Source: Mermis nigrescens
Lineage: Eukaryota > Nematoda > Enoplea > Mermithida > Mermithidae
Reading direction: 5' to 3'
DNA length: 64,000 nucleotides
Assembly: GCA_036768485.1 (NCBI GenBank)
Contig: JAVLUZ010000190.1
Location: 346,001 to 410,000, forward strand
The notes beneath the pieces were generated by a model. It worked only from the letters and a program-made list of their open reading frames with translations. It was not told the origin of the DNA and did no database searches. Below, piece after piece: positions 1 through 10,633 of this stretch (position 1 is the first letter of the stretch; every line of letters starts with the position of its first letter). The translations under genes and the position numbers were made by a program.

Positions 1-152
1 TTCTAACAGCCACCAACCGCCAGACATGCCCAGTAGCCACTCAAGCCCTGGGGAGCAGCTCTTGGTCTAACCTCTCAGGTAGCTTCATTGAGGTACTCAA
101 TAGAAATTGGGGAAGACAAGTACGGAAAAATTTCAAGCACGAGCCAAATTGT

Positions 153-153
<1 letters not shown>

Positions 154-239
<86 letters not shown>
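154..239. repeat. TA dinucleotide microsatellite
   Basis: Uninterrupted TA array of about 40 units inside the 5' part of the polymerase remnant. It separates two short coding-like stretches that would otherwise lie close together. Confidence 0.97.
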
Positions 240-243
<4 letters not shown>

Positions 244-1542
244 AATGTATAAATACAGATTCTTGTCAGAACTGTGGCAAGTATACGTTTTTGGGCGATA
301 ATTGTCTAAAAAAATTTTGTAAATGGTTATTTAGCGAGCAGCATCAGGGCGCCACAGTTTTAGCCCCTAACGCTCATCGGTTTCGATTCACAATTTTTAC
401 TCAAATATTTACACAAAAATTGTACAATTTTACACAAAATCGTAAAGTGCGGTCTCAAAGTCATAATGTTGGAAGTGGGCGATGTTTGGGTTATTGATTC
501 GTTAAATTTCCTACTCATGCTCCTTTCTCCTCTTCCAAAAACTTTCGGGATTCTAGAGTTGAAATGGGGTTACTTCCCTCATCTTTTCATCACAAAAAAC
601 AACCAAAATTATATTGACCCCTTACCCGATTCCAAGCACTATTCACCCAATACTATGAAAGACGAGGCACGCGAGGAATTATTTAAATGGTACAAAACTG
701 GAAAGGCAAAAAACGAGTCATTTGATTTACAAAAAGAGCTTGTAGAATACTGTAATTTGGATGTAGATATTTAACAGCATTGTTGTTTAAAGTTTCATCA
801 AATTTTTATTGACGAAACGGGTGTCGATACTTTTCTAGTCAGTTTAACAATAGCATTGGCCTGTAATCACGTTTTTTGTGAAAATTTCTTAAACTAGAAC
901 TTATTGGCATTGTTCCAGTTCACAGGTACCGGTCTCAAGAAAATCAATTGATAATAGCATTAAAATGGTTAAATGGCTTTCGGAAACTCAAAATATTCGC
1001 ATTAGACATAAATTAAACGGGGGTGAGGTAAAAATTGGGCGGTTCAAAGGCGACGGGATCTCAGGAAACACAATCTACAAATTCAAAGGTTGTTACTATC
1101 ACGGTTGTACAAAATGTAATATTGCAAATCGAAATCAGCGAACTCTATATAATCGAACCTTTGAGGAAGTATATCAGGCCACTATAGATAGACGTAAAGC
1201 GTTAGAAAATTTAGGTTATACAGTTGTAGAAAAATGGGAATGTGAATTGAAGCGAGAGCTTGAACAAAATGTAAATATGAAACGTTTTTTTTTTGATTCT
1301 GTAAAATTTGTAACTCCGTTATCGCCGAGAGAAGCATTTTACGGCGGTCGTACAAACACTGTAAAGCTGTATCATAAATGTAAAGACGGCAAAAAAATTT
1401 CCTATACAGATGTATGTAGTTTGTATCCTTGGGTATGTAAAATGGGCGAATTCCCTTTAAAACACTCTGTAATTATCACTGAAAATTTTGTTCATGTGTA
1501 TGATAAACCGTATAATGGTATTATCAGATGTACAGTCATTCC

Positions 1543-1782
1543 CATACGTGGGCAGCAAGAAAATTCTGGGAGGGGTGCAAGATTTTTTTGAAGGTCGAAA
1601 AATGGCCTTAAGAATGGTGGTATGGCGATAAAAACACCATTTTTCGACGTTTCTCATCAAGCACTATCCATTGGCATCAAAAAATTGCGGAAAAAACGAA
1701 AAAAATTTTCAAAAATTGAATTCTGGGGGGGTATTTTGGTTTCTGGGGGTGCATACCCCCCAAACCCCCATGCCCAGGTGTG
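1543..1782 (+). mobile_element. MITE family A copy 1 (hAT-like, 240 bp)
   Basis: Starts CATACGTGGGC and ends CCCAGGTGTG, an imperfect inverted terminal pair. It is flanked by a perfect 8-bp duplication GTCATTCC (535-542 and 783-790 of the second kilobase), the signature of hAT transposases. It interrupts the polymerase remnant; the polymerase reading frame is the same on both sides of the insert, so the MITE is itself one of the lesions. Internal landmarks shared with all copies are a G-rich tract near the 3' end, 'GAATTCTGGGGG' and 'CACTATCCATTGGCATCAA'. Confidence 0.93.
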
Positions 1783-2966
1783 GTCATTCCCCCTTGGGGG
1801 TGGAACCACCGAGTCCTACCTTTTCGACACGACGGAAAATTATTGTTCCCCCTCTGCCGGACCTGTGTTTTTGAAAAGCAGGACGTCTGTGAGCATTCAG
1901 ACAAAGGAAGATCAATCACAGGCGCCTGGGTTTTGTTAGAACTGTACAAAGCAATCAATAGAGGCTACAACGTAACAAAAATCCACGAAATTTGGCACTA
2001 TACAGAAATCGAAAAATACGACCCAACGGACAAAGATAGTGGCCTTTTCACAGAGTATATCAACACGTTCTTATGACTGAAGCAGCAGGCGGATGGATGG
2101 CCAAAAGGATGTACAATGGAAGCAGAAAAAGATTTATATATAAGGCGATACGAAGAAGTCAAAGGCATAAGGTAAGACAGGCAGAAAATTGAGAAAAACT
2201 CAGGTATGCATGCGTTAGCTAAACTTATGTTAAACTCTTTTGAGGAAAATTCGGACAGCGCAACAATTTATCTCAGGTCGAATATTTCACCGAGCCGAAA
2301 AAATTTGTAAAGTTAATGTTTGATCCTGCGAAAAAAGTTAGCACTGTACATTTTTTTGGTAAGCGCATGGCATGTACAACTCATATCATAGAAGACAAAT
2401 TTTTCGAAGCATTAAATAACACAAATACCATAATAGCTTCTTATGTAACAGCACAAGCTATACTTAAATTATATTCATATTTAGAAAAATTAGATACGTG
2501 CATTATTTATTTTGACACCGATTCAATTATTTATTTAACTCGAAAAAAGGATAATTACACAGTTCCTATAGGCCATTACTTGGGCGCTATGACCGATGAG
2601 CTTAGTGGTTATGGGGATGGGTTTACATTTGTGAATTTGTAGCGGGAGGGCCAAAAAATTACGCATACAGGGTTACTACTACTACTGACGGGAAAAATAT
2701 CATCAAACTCATAAAATTTGGGGGTCCCGTTTAACTTTAACACTAGAAAAGAGATCGATTTTGATATCATAAAACAAATGGTCATCAGTTTCTGTTCAGT
2801 AAACGAGATCATAAAAACCGTTTTGGAGAAGAAAATTCTCAGGAATAATATGAGAAACGTTTTTCCGTGCTGTTCAAAAAGGACTATAGGGTTGTGTATG
2901 ATAAACGTTCTTTGGTCCCCGATTATTGTACTTTACCATTCGGCTTTTGATTTTAGGATGCACGAG

Positions 2967-3600
2967 TTACCCTGGTGAAACAGGTTTGTGAACACGTGTA
3001 TACCTTTATTATTTTTCTGAATTTTGTTTTGTTTCCCGTTTTTATGTCATGCCTTGTGAGGGGCAAGTGCCGGCGACGTGTAGCGGCCTCTGTTCGTTTT
3101 CGATTTTGTTTTGTTGTACATTCTCAGCCATACCCCGCGATCCAGGTTAGTGGCAGTTGGGGTGTACAGTGTGTGTGGTGAAGTGAAAAGGTGTGTGCAC
3201 TACCTCTTTGAAAAGAGTTCGTGGGCGCACGTATACTTGTTTGACTGGCCGAGCAATAAATACTTACGTTATTTATACCCTGCGATCATACACTGTCCCA
3301 TTTCCTTTTTTGTACATTGTGCTAAGAATGTTTTTTTTGGTATTATCTCGTGGCTGGCAAGCTTCATACATCCCCGTCGTGCCAGCTGGGGTCATGGATG
3401 CAGTATACCTGCATTCATGATGCAGAATTAAAGCAGTTTTGATTTTTTAGGGTGTAAACAGCTTTTGATCAAGCTGAGACAACAGAATTAAGTGCTGAAA
3501 ACTCATATATTTTCTTTATTTTTTCCTTTTTTCTCTTATTGATGAATTTCTATTATTTTAGATAAAAAAACTCGTAAAAGTGCATATTTTTAGCAAAATA
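2967..3600. other. No recognised gene
   Basis: Short overlapping frames only. Nothing recognisable after the polymerase stop; it may be flanking DNA of the old element, but no terminal repeat is visible. Confidence 0.5.
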
Positions 3601-3985
3601 TGAAAATCTTTCAAAAATATTTCGCAACTTTACAAAAATATTTCACACCTTGACAAAAAATTTTCACACCTTGACAAAAAATTTTCACGTGACAAAAATA
3701 TTTCACAACTTGATAAAAAATTTTCACAACTTGTCAAAAATATTTCACAACTTGACAAAAAATTTTCACAACTTGACAAAAGTACTATGCTTAAGCATGT
3801 AAAAATATTTCACAGCTTGACAAAAAATTTTCACAATTTGACAAAAAATTTTCACAACTTGACAAAAATATTTCACAACTTGACAAAAAATTTTCACAGC
3901 TTGACAAAAAATTTCCACAACGTGACAAAAATATTTCACAACTTGACAAAAATATTTCACAACTTGACAAAAATTTTCACAAGTT
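3600..3985. repeat. 21-bp tandem repeat, about 18 units
   Basis: Tandem array whose unit is close to 'TTTCACAACTTGACAAAAA' plus two or three A/T bases, 21 bp in all, alternating between AAATATTT and AAAATTTT variants. Because 21 is divisible by three, both strands read as heptapeptide repeats (for example FHNLTKN or FCQVVKY). These are by-products of the period, not evidence of a gene. Confidence 0.9.
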
Positions 3986-4191
3986 TTCGGTAGTATCCAG
4001 ACCCACGCAAATGAGTGGGAGACGAGACATACACCTATAGGAGGGGACCTAAATGGAAAAGTTCCTAGGAAATTGATGAAAATTATATTTTTTCGCTGCA
4101 ATGACTGTAAATTAACGCAACTTTTATGCTACATTTTATGCCTATTTTTAAGGCTGAAGGCTGACCCCTAGAACCGCTATGCCCTGCATAT

Positions 4192-4512
4192 ATGGATGAT
4201 ATGCTCAAAAATCCTCAAAATCCACTTGAAATAACTGCGAATTTTTTCATGTTATTTTGCGATCTTATGTCAGCCTTTGAAGATTTGTCATATCGTATTT
4301 CTCTTTATCAAACATGTGAAACAGATCACATTTGCAAAGGTTCAGCATATCCAATGTATTCGCTGATCTATATGACTGCCTATTTCATTTTTACTGTAAT
4401 TTTAGCAACTTTTCGCGTACCTTCTACTGAATTACCGACAGATGAAGTGAAATTAGTTGTACATTTATTCGTTCGTATTGTTGTGTACATGCTTCCTTCA
4501 AACAGTAAATAA
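4192..4512 (+). CDS. Unrecognised 106-codon ORF, two hydrophobic stretches
   Basis: I do not recognise this frame. It runs ATG to TAA for 106 codons, with an ordinary amino-acid mix and two hydrophobic stretches (around residues 62-77 and 88-99), unlike the low-complexity frames around it. It could be an exon or a fragment of a membrane protein, or chance. There is no neighbour, promoter or splice context supporting it. Confidence 0.2.
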   Translation: MDDMLKNPQNPLEITANFFMLFCDLMSAFEDLSYRISLYQTCETDHICKGSAYPMYSLIYMTAYFIFTVILATFRVPSTELPTDEVKLVVHLFVRIVVYMLPSNSK

Positions 4513-4519
4513 TTAAGTA

Positions 4520-5430
4520 ACAACAAGACATGCACGAGGGGGCATCTCAGCAAGGAAAATTTCTAAATAAAACAAGGTGAAATGTACATCCTTACCAGAT
4601 ACATAATTTTCATGCTATTTTTGGCAAAAATTCATTGACACCCCTAGATCGGTCATGCTCTGTAAGGAACAACACTGTTAGACAGACCGTGCTATAGCAG
4701 GCGGCGCGGTGGGGAGCCCCCTTATGCACACCCCCTCCCCGTCCTGAATGTTCTCCATTTAACGTTGCACCCTGAGATAACGCCAGGGTACAGATTTTTA
4801 CATCATCGCCTATGTTATAACACAGGCTATCCTACAGCGTTGCCCTCCAGACTGACGGCCATTACATCTTATGTGCCAAACTTATGTTACGCAAAATATT
4901 TGATGTGATTTACACATCAAAATACGAAAACAAACCTGTTTTTTCGGCCATTTTACACCTCAGATTTCGAACTTTAAACCCTCATGAACAACTCAATATT
5001 AACGTTTTTTTGAACGCGGCTTGCTTCGACATGTAGCCCTTAGAAGTTACTTTATTTCTATTTTATTCAATTCATTTCAACTCATAACCGAAAAAGTTGG
5101 CAGAGAAATCTTGGACAAAATCTGTTTTTTTACTCATCCACTAGAGTGTTGAGTTTAAACCCCTATTACTAAGAGCGTATTGATTTTAGAAAAGTTTGCT
5201 GGTGAGTATAAGATAGCCCTTGATCCGTAGTACATTTCTGTCAGAAAAATTTCTTAAAACTCATAACCGGAGTTGTTGGCAGACATAAACAAGTCGAAAA
5301 CTCGACCAAAATGTGTCTTTTCACCCCCAGATTTTCGCACTCTTTACATTCCCATTCGAGAACTGAGACGAAATTCAAAAAACAAAAAGAGCATCATCTG
5401 CAGAATTCCTTCCTCTACAAATCTATGCCA
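4520..5430. repeat. Degenerate tandem units of about 180 bp
   Basis: From about 4,860 three loosely similar stretches follow one another. Shared words are 'CTCATAACCG' before 'GTTGGCAGA' (5,080 and 5,258), followed by 'AAAATCTGTTTTTT' or 'AAAATGTGTCTTTTCAC', and 'TAGCCCTT' (5,034 and 5,214). This reads as an old tandem duplication. No coding potential is seen, and 4,520-4,860 holds nothing I recognise. Confidence 0.45.
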
Positions 5431-5479
5431 TTAAATTGTTTGAAGAGTCAATACTGAGTTGTCCACAAGTCCTGGCAAA

Positions 5480-5700
5480 AAAAACCCTGAAATTCGCTGT
5501 ATGTTCTAACGTTACGCCAAAACTTTACACCTTCTTTACACAGTCAGAAAAACAAAAAAAGACAGGCAGCGAATTGTTTTATTATCTTTCTTTTAAAAAA
5601 ACCGCACCTCCAAGATGTGTCCCGTTATAGTTGTAGGGGGTGCACAGGTGTTGGGGGTACCCAAGTATATTATTGATATGCAATAACGTGCTACCTATGA
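5480..5700. repeat. Family F repeat, partial copy
   Basis: Diverged copy of the right half of the repeat at 6,700-7,355. Shared words include a run on either side of 'CAGGCAGCGAATTG', 'CCGCACCTCC', a 'CCGTT' block, and 'CCAAGTATATTAT' near the end. Confidence 0.6.
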
Positions 5701-5974
5701 TTGAATACTGACCCTAAAATAAAATAGTAAACATAAATTTGGAGTTTTGCAAAACGATAAATGAAGAAGCCAGCGGATTACTTAACCTAAATAGATGAAT
5801 AAGTCAAATGAAGTGCATGATTTTGCCAAAAGAATTAGAAAAATGAAAAAAGCCCGAATCCAGAAGATTTGAACCCATTACTCTTTTTTTAAATCTACAC
5901 TCGAGAACGGACGCGTCAGCCACTCGCACGAACTCAACCTATCGGCGGATTTTAATACTTAGTCACTAATGATA

Positions 5975-6620
5975 TATTGTAAACTTTACACTTGTGCTAA
6001 TGACGCAATATTGGGTGTATAGAAACAAAATAAATTAGGATCTGTAACGCAAAGGTCAGGGCACATTTTAAGCATAATTAGCATGTTCCGCCTACTTAGC
6101 GGAGTAGCTGAAGAAATTCCATTTTTCGCCTCGAACCCTTTACACTAAAACGATCACAGATCAAGAAATATTGCGTTAAAAGAGAGAAAAAATTTGGCCT
6201 CGAGATATTTTAACCATACGTGGGCAGCAAGAAAATTCTCGGGGGTGGAAGATTTTTTGAAGGTCAAAAATGCCTTAAAAATGGTGGTATGGCGATAAAA
6301 GCACCATTTTTCGACGTTTCTCATCAAGCACTATCCATTGGCATCAAAAAATTGCGAAAAAAGCGAAAAAAATTTTCAAAAATTGAATTCTGGGGGGTAT
6401 TTTGGTTTCTGGGGGTATTTTGTTTCAGGGGTGCATATTCCCCCCAACCCCCCCCCACGCCCACGTGTGATCGTAACCCTCTACATTATAGAACTGATTG
6501 TACTGCACAGAAACTAAAATTGAGTTAGATAAGCTGTGCCACACACAAATAGTAAAAAACACGTATACTTTACAGTTTTGTGCAACAACCATTGAGTGTA
6601 AAGAAATTTTAAGGTCAGAT
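5975..6620. repeat. Family F repeat, second copy, split by a MITE
   Basis: Begins 'AAACTTTACACTTGTGCTAA' and carries 'GGTCAGGGCACATTTTAAGC' and 'CTACTTAGCGGAGTAG', shared almost word for word with the copy starting at about 6,717 and the one at 49,278. The MITE at 6,215-6,469 splits it. After the MITE, 'CCTCTACATTATA' resumes. Confidence 0.8.
6215..6469 (+). mobile_element. MITE family A copy 2
   Basis: Starts CATACGTGGGC and ends CCCACGTGTG. Flanking 8-mers ATTTTAAC and ATCGTAAC match at 6 of 8 positions, so this is an older insertion. It lies inside the family F repeat, which dates the repeat as earlier than the MITE. Confidence 0.88.
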
Positions 6621-6699
6621 TCGTAATCTACAACTGAGGGACAACATTTTTAAAAAAATTGGCCCTCCGCTTATTGTTTGATACCCAATGCTCTAGGCG

Positions 6700-7355
6700 G
6701 AAAAATGCTCCTTGGTGTAAACTTTACACTTGTGCTAATACCGCAATATTGGGTGTTCAGAAAGAAAATAAACTAGGATCTGTAACGCTAAGGTCAGGGC
6801 ACATTTTAAGCATAATTAGCAAGTTACGCCTACTTAGCGGAGTAGTTGGAGAAATTTCGTTTTTCGTCTCGAACCCTTTACACTACAGATCAAGAAATAT
6901 TGTGTTAAAAAAGAAAAAAATGCAGTTTTGAGATATTGCAACCCTCTACATTATAAATTAATTGGACTGCACAGAAACCAAAATTGAGTTAGATAAGCTG
7001 AAGGACACGCAAAGAGTAAAAAACATGTATACTTTACACTTTTGTGTGACAACTATTGTGTGTAAAGAAATTTTTAAGTTCAGATTCGTAATCTGCAACT
7101 CGGGGGCAACATTTAAAAAAAATTGGACCTCCGCAAATTATTTGATTTTTCGGTTTACATTTTACACACTCATTGCTAACTCGGTATTGAGTGTAAACAA
7201 AAAAAGACGGGCATCGAATTTTTTAATTATCCATCGAAAAAACAGAACCTCCCAGGTGTGTGCCGTTGTTGCTGTGAGGAGGGACACAAATTTCGCACTC
7301 GCTGTGATAAACATGTAAGGAAAAGGATGGCCAAGTATATTATAGGTAGCGCTGT
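6700..7355. repeat. Family F repeat, most complete left copy
   Basis: About 650 bp matching 49,170-49,960 over nearly its whole length, ending near 'GTATATTATAGGTAGCGCT'. Open frames within it (for example 6,962-7,318) are not conserved between copies, so I read it as non-coding repeat DNA of unknown class. Confidence 0.75.
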
Positions 7356-7997
7356 CGCATGATTAAATGGCGACTTGGTTGCGCTGGATTTTATCAAAAT
7401 TTTTTTCCTTCTTCACAAAAAAGACTAGTAAGATTGCTGTTATAAGGCGATTCCAGTGATTTTCAGCTGTAAAATATGTTTTACACTTCTTGGCAAAAAA
7501 ATATTTCATTGGTGCTAAACTTATAAATCAGTGTGATTCAGCAACGGGTTCAGGATTTTCGTGAGGGAATGGTATTCAACTCCATAATTTTGTGAAAAAC
7601 AGTCCTCAAAAAATCAGTTGTTTGTGTGCAAATATCGTTTATATGTTTTCAGTTCAATTTTAATCCTAATCATCACTGATTCAGTCACTTTCCGAAAGAT
7701 TTTTGAATTTTTAACAATTTTTCTGAAAATAGTTGTTATGTCAAATTCGTTGCACTAAATGTTCGCCCTAAGATCTTTGTAAAACTATTCATTGCATGAA
7801 CCATATTTCTGTATAACCATAATGATTATAATCTAGCGCAGAGCGACCGGTTATTCTTCGAGAATTATGCCAATTGCTGGCTTCAAAAAATATATGAATT
7901 ATTAATTGTCTTACCAAGTACTTCGGTACATTATGTGCAGTGGGTCAACGTGTACGAAACACATGAAATAATAAGACCTGCGCTGTTCACCCCGGCG
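7356..7997. other. No recognised gene
   Basis: No coding signal. Around 7,525-7,560 'ACGGGTTCAGGATTTTCGTG' loosely matches part of the inverted repeat at 8,275-8,295, perhaps an older decayed copy of that end. Confidence 0.4.
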
Positions 7998-8487
7998 GCG
8001 GACAGTCAAAAAATAACCTATCCTCATTTTGACGTATGTTGTACAGTTTTTAATTCTAAGCAACATGGTGCGAAGCGTTTTGTACAAAAACCATTTTCCA
8101 CTTGGAACATCAACCTCAAAGTTTGAAAAATCGACACTTTTTGTCAAAAAGAGTAGATTTACTTTTATGACTATAATTTCTTAACAACGCAGACTATCAG
8201 GGTCAAATTTTTTTTAAATGAAAGAGCGAGATTTTCTCTATGAGTCGCTGCTTTGATAAGTCCACAAAATTGACGGGTTCAGGAATTATGTAAGACTAAA
8301 TATGAAAAAGTTTGACTTTGTGCACTGAAAAATTTCACATTTTGTACTATAACTCCTATACTAGATGCGGGTGATTCTCAAAATTTTGATATAATGTGGC
8401 ATTTAGATGCGACATGTATGTGGCAAAAAATTAAAAAAATTAAAGAACCACTTTTTGAGCAATGAGTCTTCATGCAAGTCCATTTAT
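7998..8487. repeat. Left arm, 490-bp inverted repeat
   Basis: Pairs with 10,634-11,123 in inverse orientation over its full length. An in-frame TAA lies just upstream of the ATG at 8,493, so the ORF does not extend into this arm. Confidence 0.9.
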
Positions 8488-8492
8488 AATCC

Positions 8493-9620
8493 ATGAATGA
8501 AATTGCTTCAAACCTGCACATCAATATAAAACAGTGGGATTTCAGCGATCCACAGTCAGGAAAAGGCGATTGTGACAGAATGGCTGGTGCAATAAAGCGA
8601 AAAGTGAAGCTTTATATTGATGAGAATCACAAATGTTCTACTCCAGCTGAATTTGTCCACTGTATCTCTGCCTATGATGGTATAAAAGGAACATCAGTCT
8701 TATATGGATCACTAGCAAAATCTAAGTCAAATTTGGCACAGATACAGGGCATTAACTTTCTAAATAATTTCAAATTTGAGGATGGTCAAATCATAGCCTG
8801 GAAGGCTTATAGCATTGGCTCAGGAATGCTAATTCCTGAAAATTCCTGGAAAGGCAAGCATGGAAAATGTACATTTACCCCAATTTTAATTTACCACCAG
8901 AGTAGATTGCCGAGTCAGATTTCATTGTCCAATCTGTGGATACCTATACAAGACAAGAGAAGTCAGGAACTTTCAACAAGAGCCAATTGTACTTCTGACA
9001 ATGCCCATGATACAGGTGCGAATCTTTTCTTGTGCCCTGTAAGCGGATGCTTGAAGTCTTATCCAAGCTTGCAAGAACTGGATGACCATCTAGATCTAGG
9101 ATTCCATCAATATCAACCCGAGAGGCAAACTTTACGTGATGCAGCAGTAACAACATATGTTAATACAATAGAGCAACGGCACTTGACACCTAGGCTAGCT
9201 AGCTTAAATGAAGTTCTGCAAAATCAATGGCAAACATATTCCAGCGACAATAATATTGATCATTTAGAAGCGGGGTGGGCCTTACGGCAGCGCAGAATAT
9301 GCAAAGCTTTTTCTGAAAAGCAGCGCCGATTCCTTATCCAGAAATTTGACTATGGTGTGCAGAATCGCCAGAAATATGACCCGCAAGATGTGGCGAAAGA
9401 AATGCGAAGCTTGCCACAGTTTAGCTCATCAGAATATCTTACATGGCAACAAATAGCAAATTTTTGGTCGCGTGAAGCCAGAAAACGAGAATCAGAGGGA
9501 GAAGCGCAAGATGTGACTGATGAATGCCCAGAGGATGAATTTATGGCTGACCCAAACCTTGAATTAGAGTCTGAAGAAATTGAAGATGTTCTGCTGCACA
9601 GTGACTGTTTTGATGTTTGA
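8493..9620 (+). CDS. Transposon-borne C2H2 zinc-finger protein, 375 aa
   Basis: Intact ATG-to-TGA frame, not named here because I know no gene name for it. Residues 14-45 (WDFSDPQSGKGDCDR, then a basic stretch) resemble the closing part of transposase domains in repetitive genes of cnidarians and other invertebrates; this is my inference. Residues 181-205 form a clear C2H2 finger (C181, C186, H199, H205). Residues 261-333 (GWALRQRRICKAFSEKQRRF onward, with 'KFDYG', 'DPQDVAKEMR' and 'QQIANFWSR') look like a small helical DNA-binding module that recurs in the same protein type. The C-terminus (341-375) is strongly acidic. Compared with the presumed family, the N-terminal catalytic part seems missing, so the copy may be non-autonomous although its frame is open. 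It lies between 490-bp inverted repeats, which supports a transposon role over a host role. Confidence 0.8.
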   Translation: MNEIASNLHINIKQWDFSDPQSGKGDCDRMAGAIKRKVKLYIDENHKCSTPAEFVHCISAYDGIKGTSVLYGSLAKSKSNLAQIQGINFLNNFKFEDGQIIAWKAYSIGSGMLIPENSWKGKHGKCTFTPILIYHQSRLPSQISLSNLWIPIQDKRSQELSTRANCTSDNAHDTGANLFLCPVSGCLKSYPSLQELDDHLDLGFHQYQPERQTLRDAAVTTYVNTIEQRHLTPRLASLNEVLQNQWQTYSSDNNIDHLEAGWALRQRRICKAFSEKQRRFLIQKFDYGVQNRQKYDPQDVAKEMRSLPQFSSSEYLTWQQIANFWSREARKRESEGEAQDVTDECPEDEFMADPNLELESEEIEDVLLHSDCFDV

Positions 9621-10275
9621 ATTTGTTGTAACAATTTGTCGCATGATATTAAGTCCTCATAGTCCATTCCTGATCCTAACTCAACTTTTTATGGAATAGC
9701 TTTGAATGATAGCATCTATGTCCCAGTAATCCAAAGCAAGATTATATATGTACATTTGTCACTGTTTGAGTAATCTTTCATATGAGTCCATAAGCTGAGT
9801 TCTCTACAGCCAAGCTTGCGTCTTTTGCACTTCTCAATACAAAGTAGATATTGCTTCAAAAATGTTTACTTACAGTATGGCCCTTCTAAAAGCTTGAACT
9901 TAATCAACTTGCTATCTTCCTTTGCTTTAAAAAATTTTATTTTAATTCTTCTTATGCAAAGAAACTGACATTAGCACATGCTTACATTCACAACAAATCA
10001 ATCCATACCTACATGGTGAGTAGGTAAACTACAGATGTAATTGGGGCAAAGTGAAATCCCATCAGAATTAATTATCTTCAGATATACAACTGAGCAAGCT
10101 AAAAAATAAGACACTTCTTGATAGTCATGCTTCGAGAAATTGGGTGTTGTTCTCTTATTATGCGCTGAATATGGTGAGGTGCAGTAAAATTGTGTTAATT
10201 TCCTATAATGAATGATCCCCTAGAACATAGAAAGGTTTTTGAGTGTATCCAGTCATGTGTCATAGTAGTATTTAC
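9621..10275. other. Non-coding interior of the 3.1-kb element
   Basis: AT-rich DNA between the ORF stop and the degenerate right-arm copy. I see no gene, and no clear polyadenylation signal beyond scattered A/T words. Confidence 0.5.
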
Positions 10276-10615
10276 TTAATGATCCGTTGCTCAAGAAGTG
10301 GTTTAGCAATATTTTTATTTTTTACCAATGGCACAAAAGGGCTTACAGTAACAATGTGTTAAAATTTAAATAATGTCCCATGTCTAATGCAGGAGTTATA
10401 ATTGGAAAAAGAAGAATTTTGTGTGCTGATAATCAGCCATTCCTACCTGACTTGCACTTACGCTAAGGGCCACTGTTCAATCAGAAATTTGACAACTTTC
10501 ATATTCTTTTGCCGATAACATCATAAGACTAAGTAAATTATTTAACCAAAATTTTGAGAGTTGGTCTTACCTTACTTGCGAGATATAACGTCTAAAAGAA
10601 AAGTTTTGGGCAAGA
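10276..10615. repeat. Degenerate extra copy of the right arm
   Basis: Aligns, in the same direction, with 10,650-10,985. Shared words are 'GCTCAAGAAGTGG' against 'GCTCAAAAAGTGG', then a 'TTTTTATTTTTT' block, 'TCTAATGCAGGAGTTATA' against 'TCTAGTATAGGAGTTATA', and 'CATATTC'. It is much more diverged than the two arms are from each other. Confidence 0.65.
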
Positions 10616-10633
10616 ACAATTGTGTAACTCACA

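Larger units (their letters stand above)
110..2966 (+). pseudogene. Decayed type-B DNA polymerase of Polinton/Maverick kind
   Basis: Remnant of a protein-primed family-B DNA polymerase, the replicase of Polinton/Maverick elements and related viruses. Seen in order: a Cys-rich stretch and exonuclease region from about 247; exonuclease-like motifs ending in 'EYCNLDVD' near 755; a thumb/palm entry with 'YGGRTN' near 1340; palm motif 'DVCSLYP' near 1410; a 'LCRTC' region near 1855; palm motif C 'YFDTDSI' near 2510; 'GGPKNYAYR' near 2646; and a typical end, 'TLPFGF' plus stop, near 2940-2966. It is not functional. A TA microsatellite interrupts the 5' part (154-239), there is an in-frame TAA at 772, the frame changes several times (around 450, 900, 2075-2315 and after 2640), and a MITE sits at 1543-1782. 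The left limit is uncertain; homology may run off the window. No integrase, capsid or terminal repeat of a Polinton is recognisable nearby, so this looks like an isolated fragment. Confidence 0.85.

Noticed and set aside
3766..4101. Heptapeptide-repeat ORFs and a CRISPR-like look
   Set aside because: Units are directly adjacent 21-mers without unique spacers, and the genome is animal; this is a tandem repeat.
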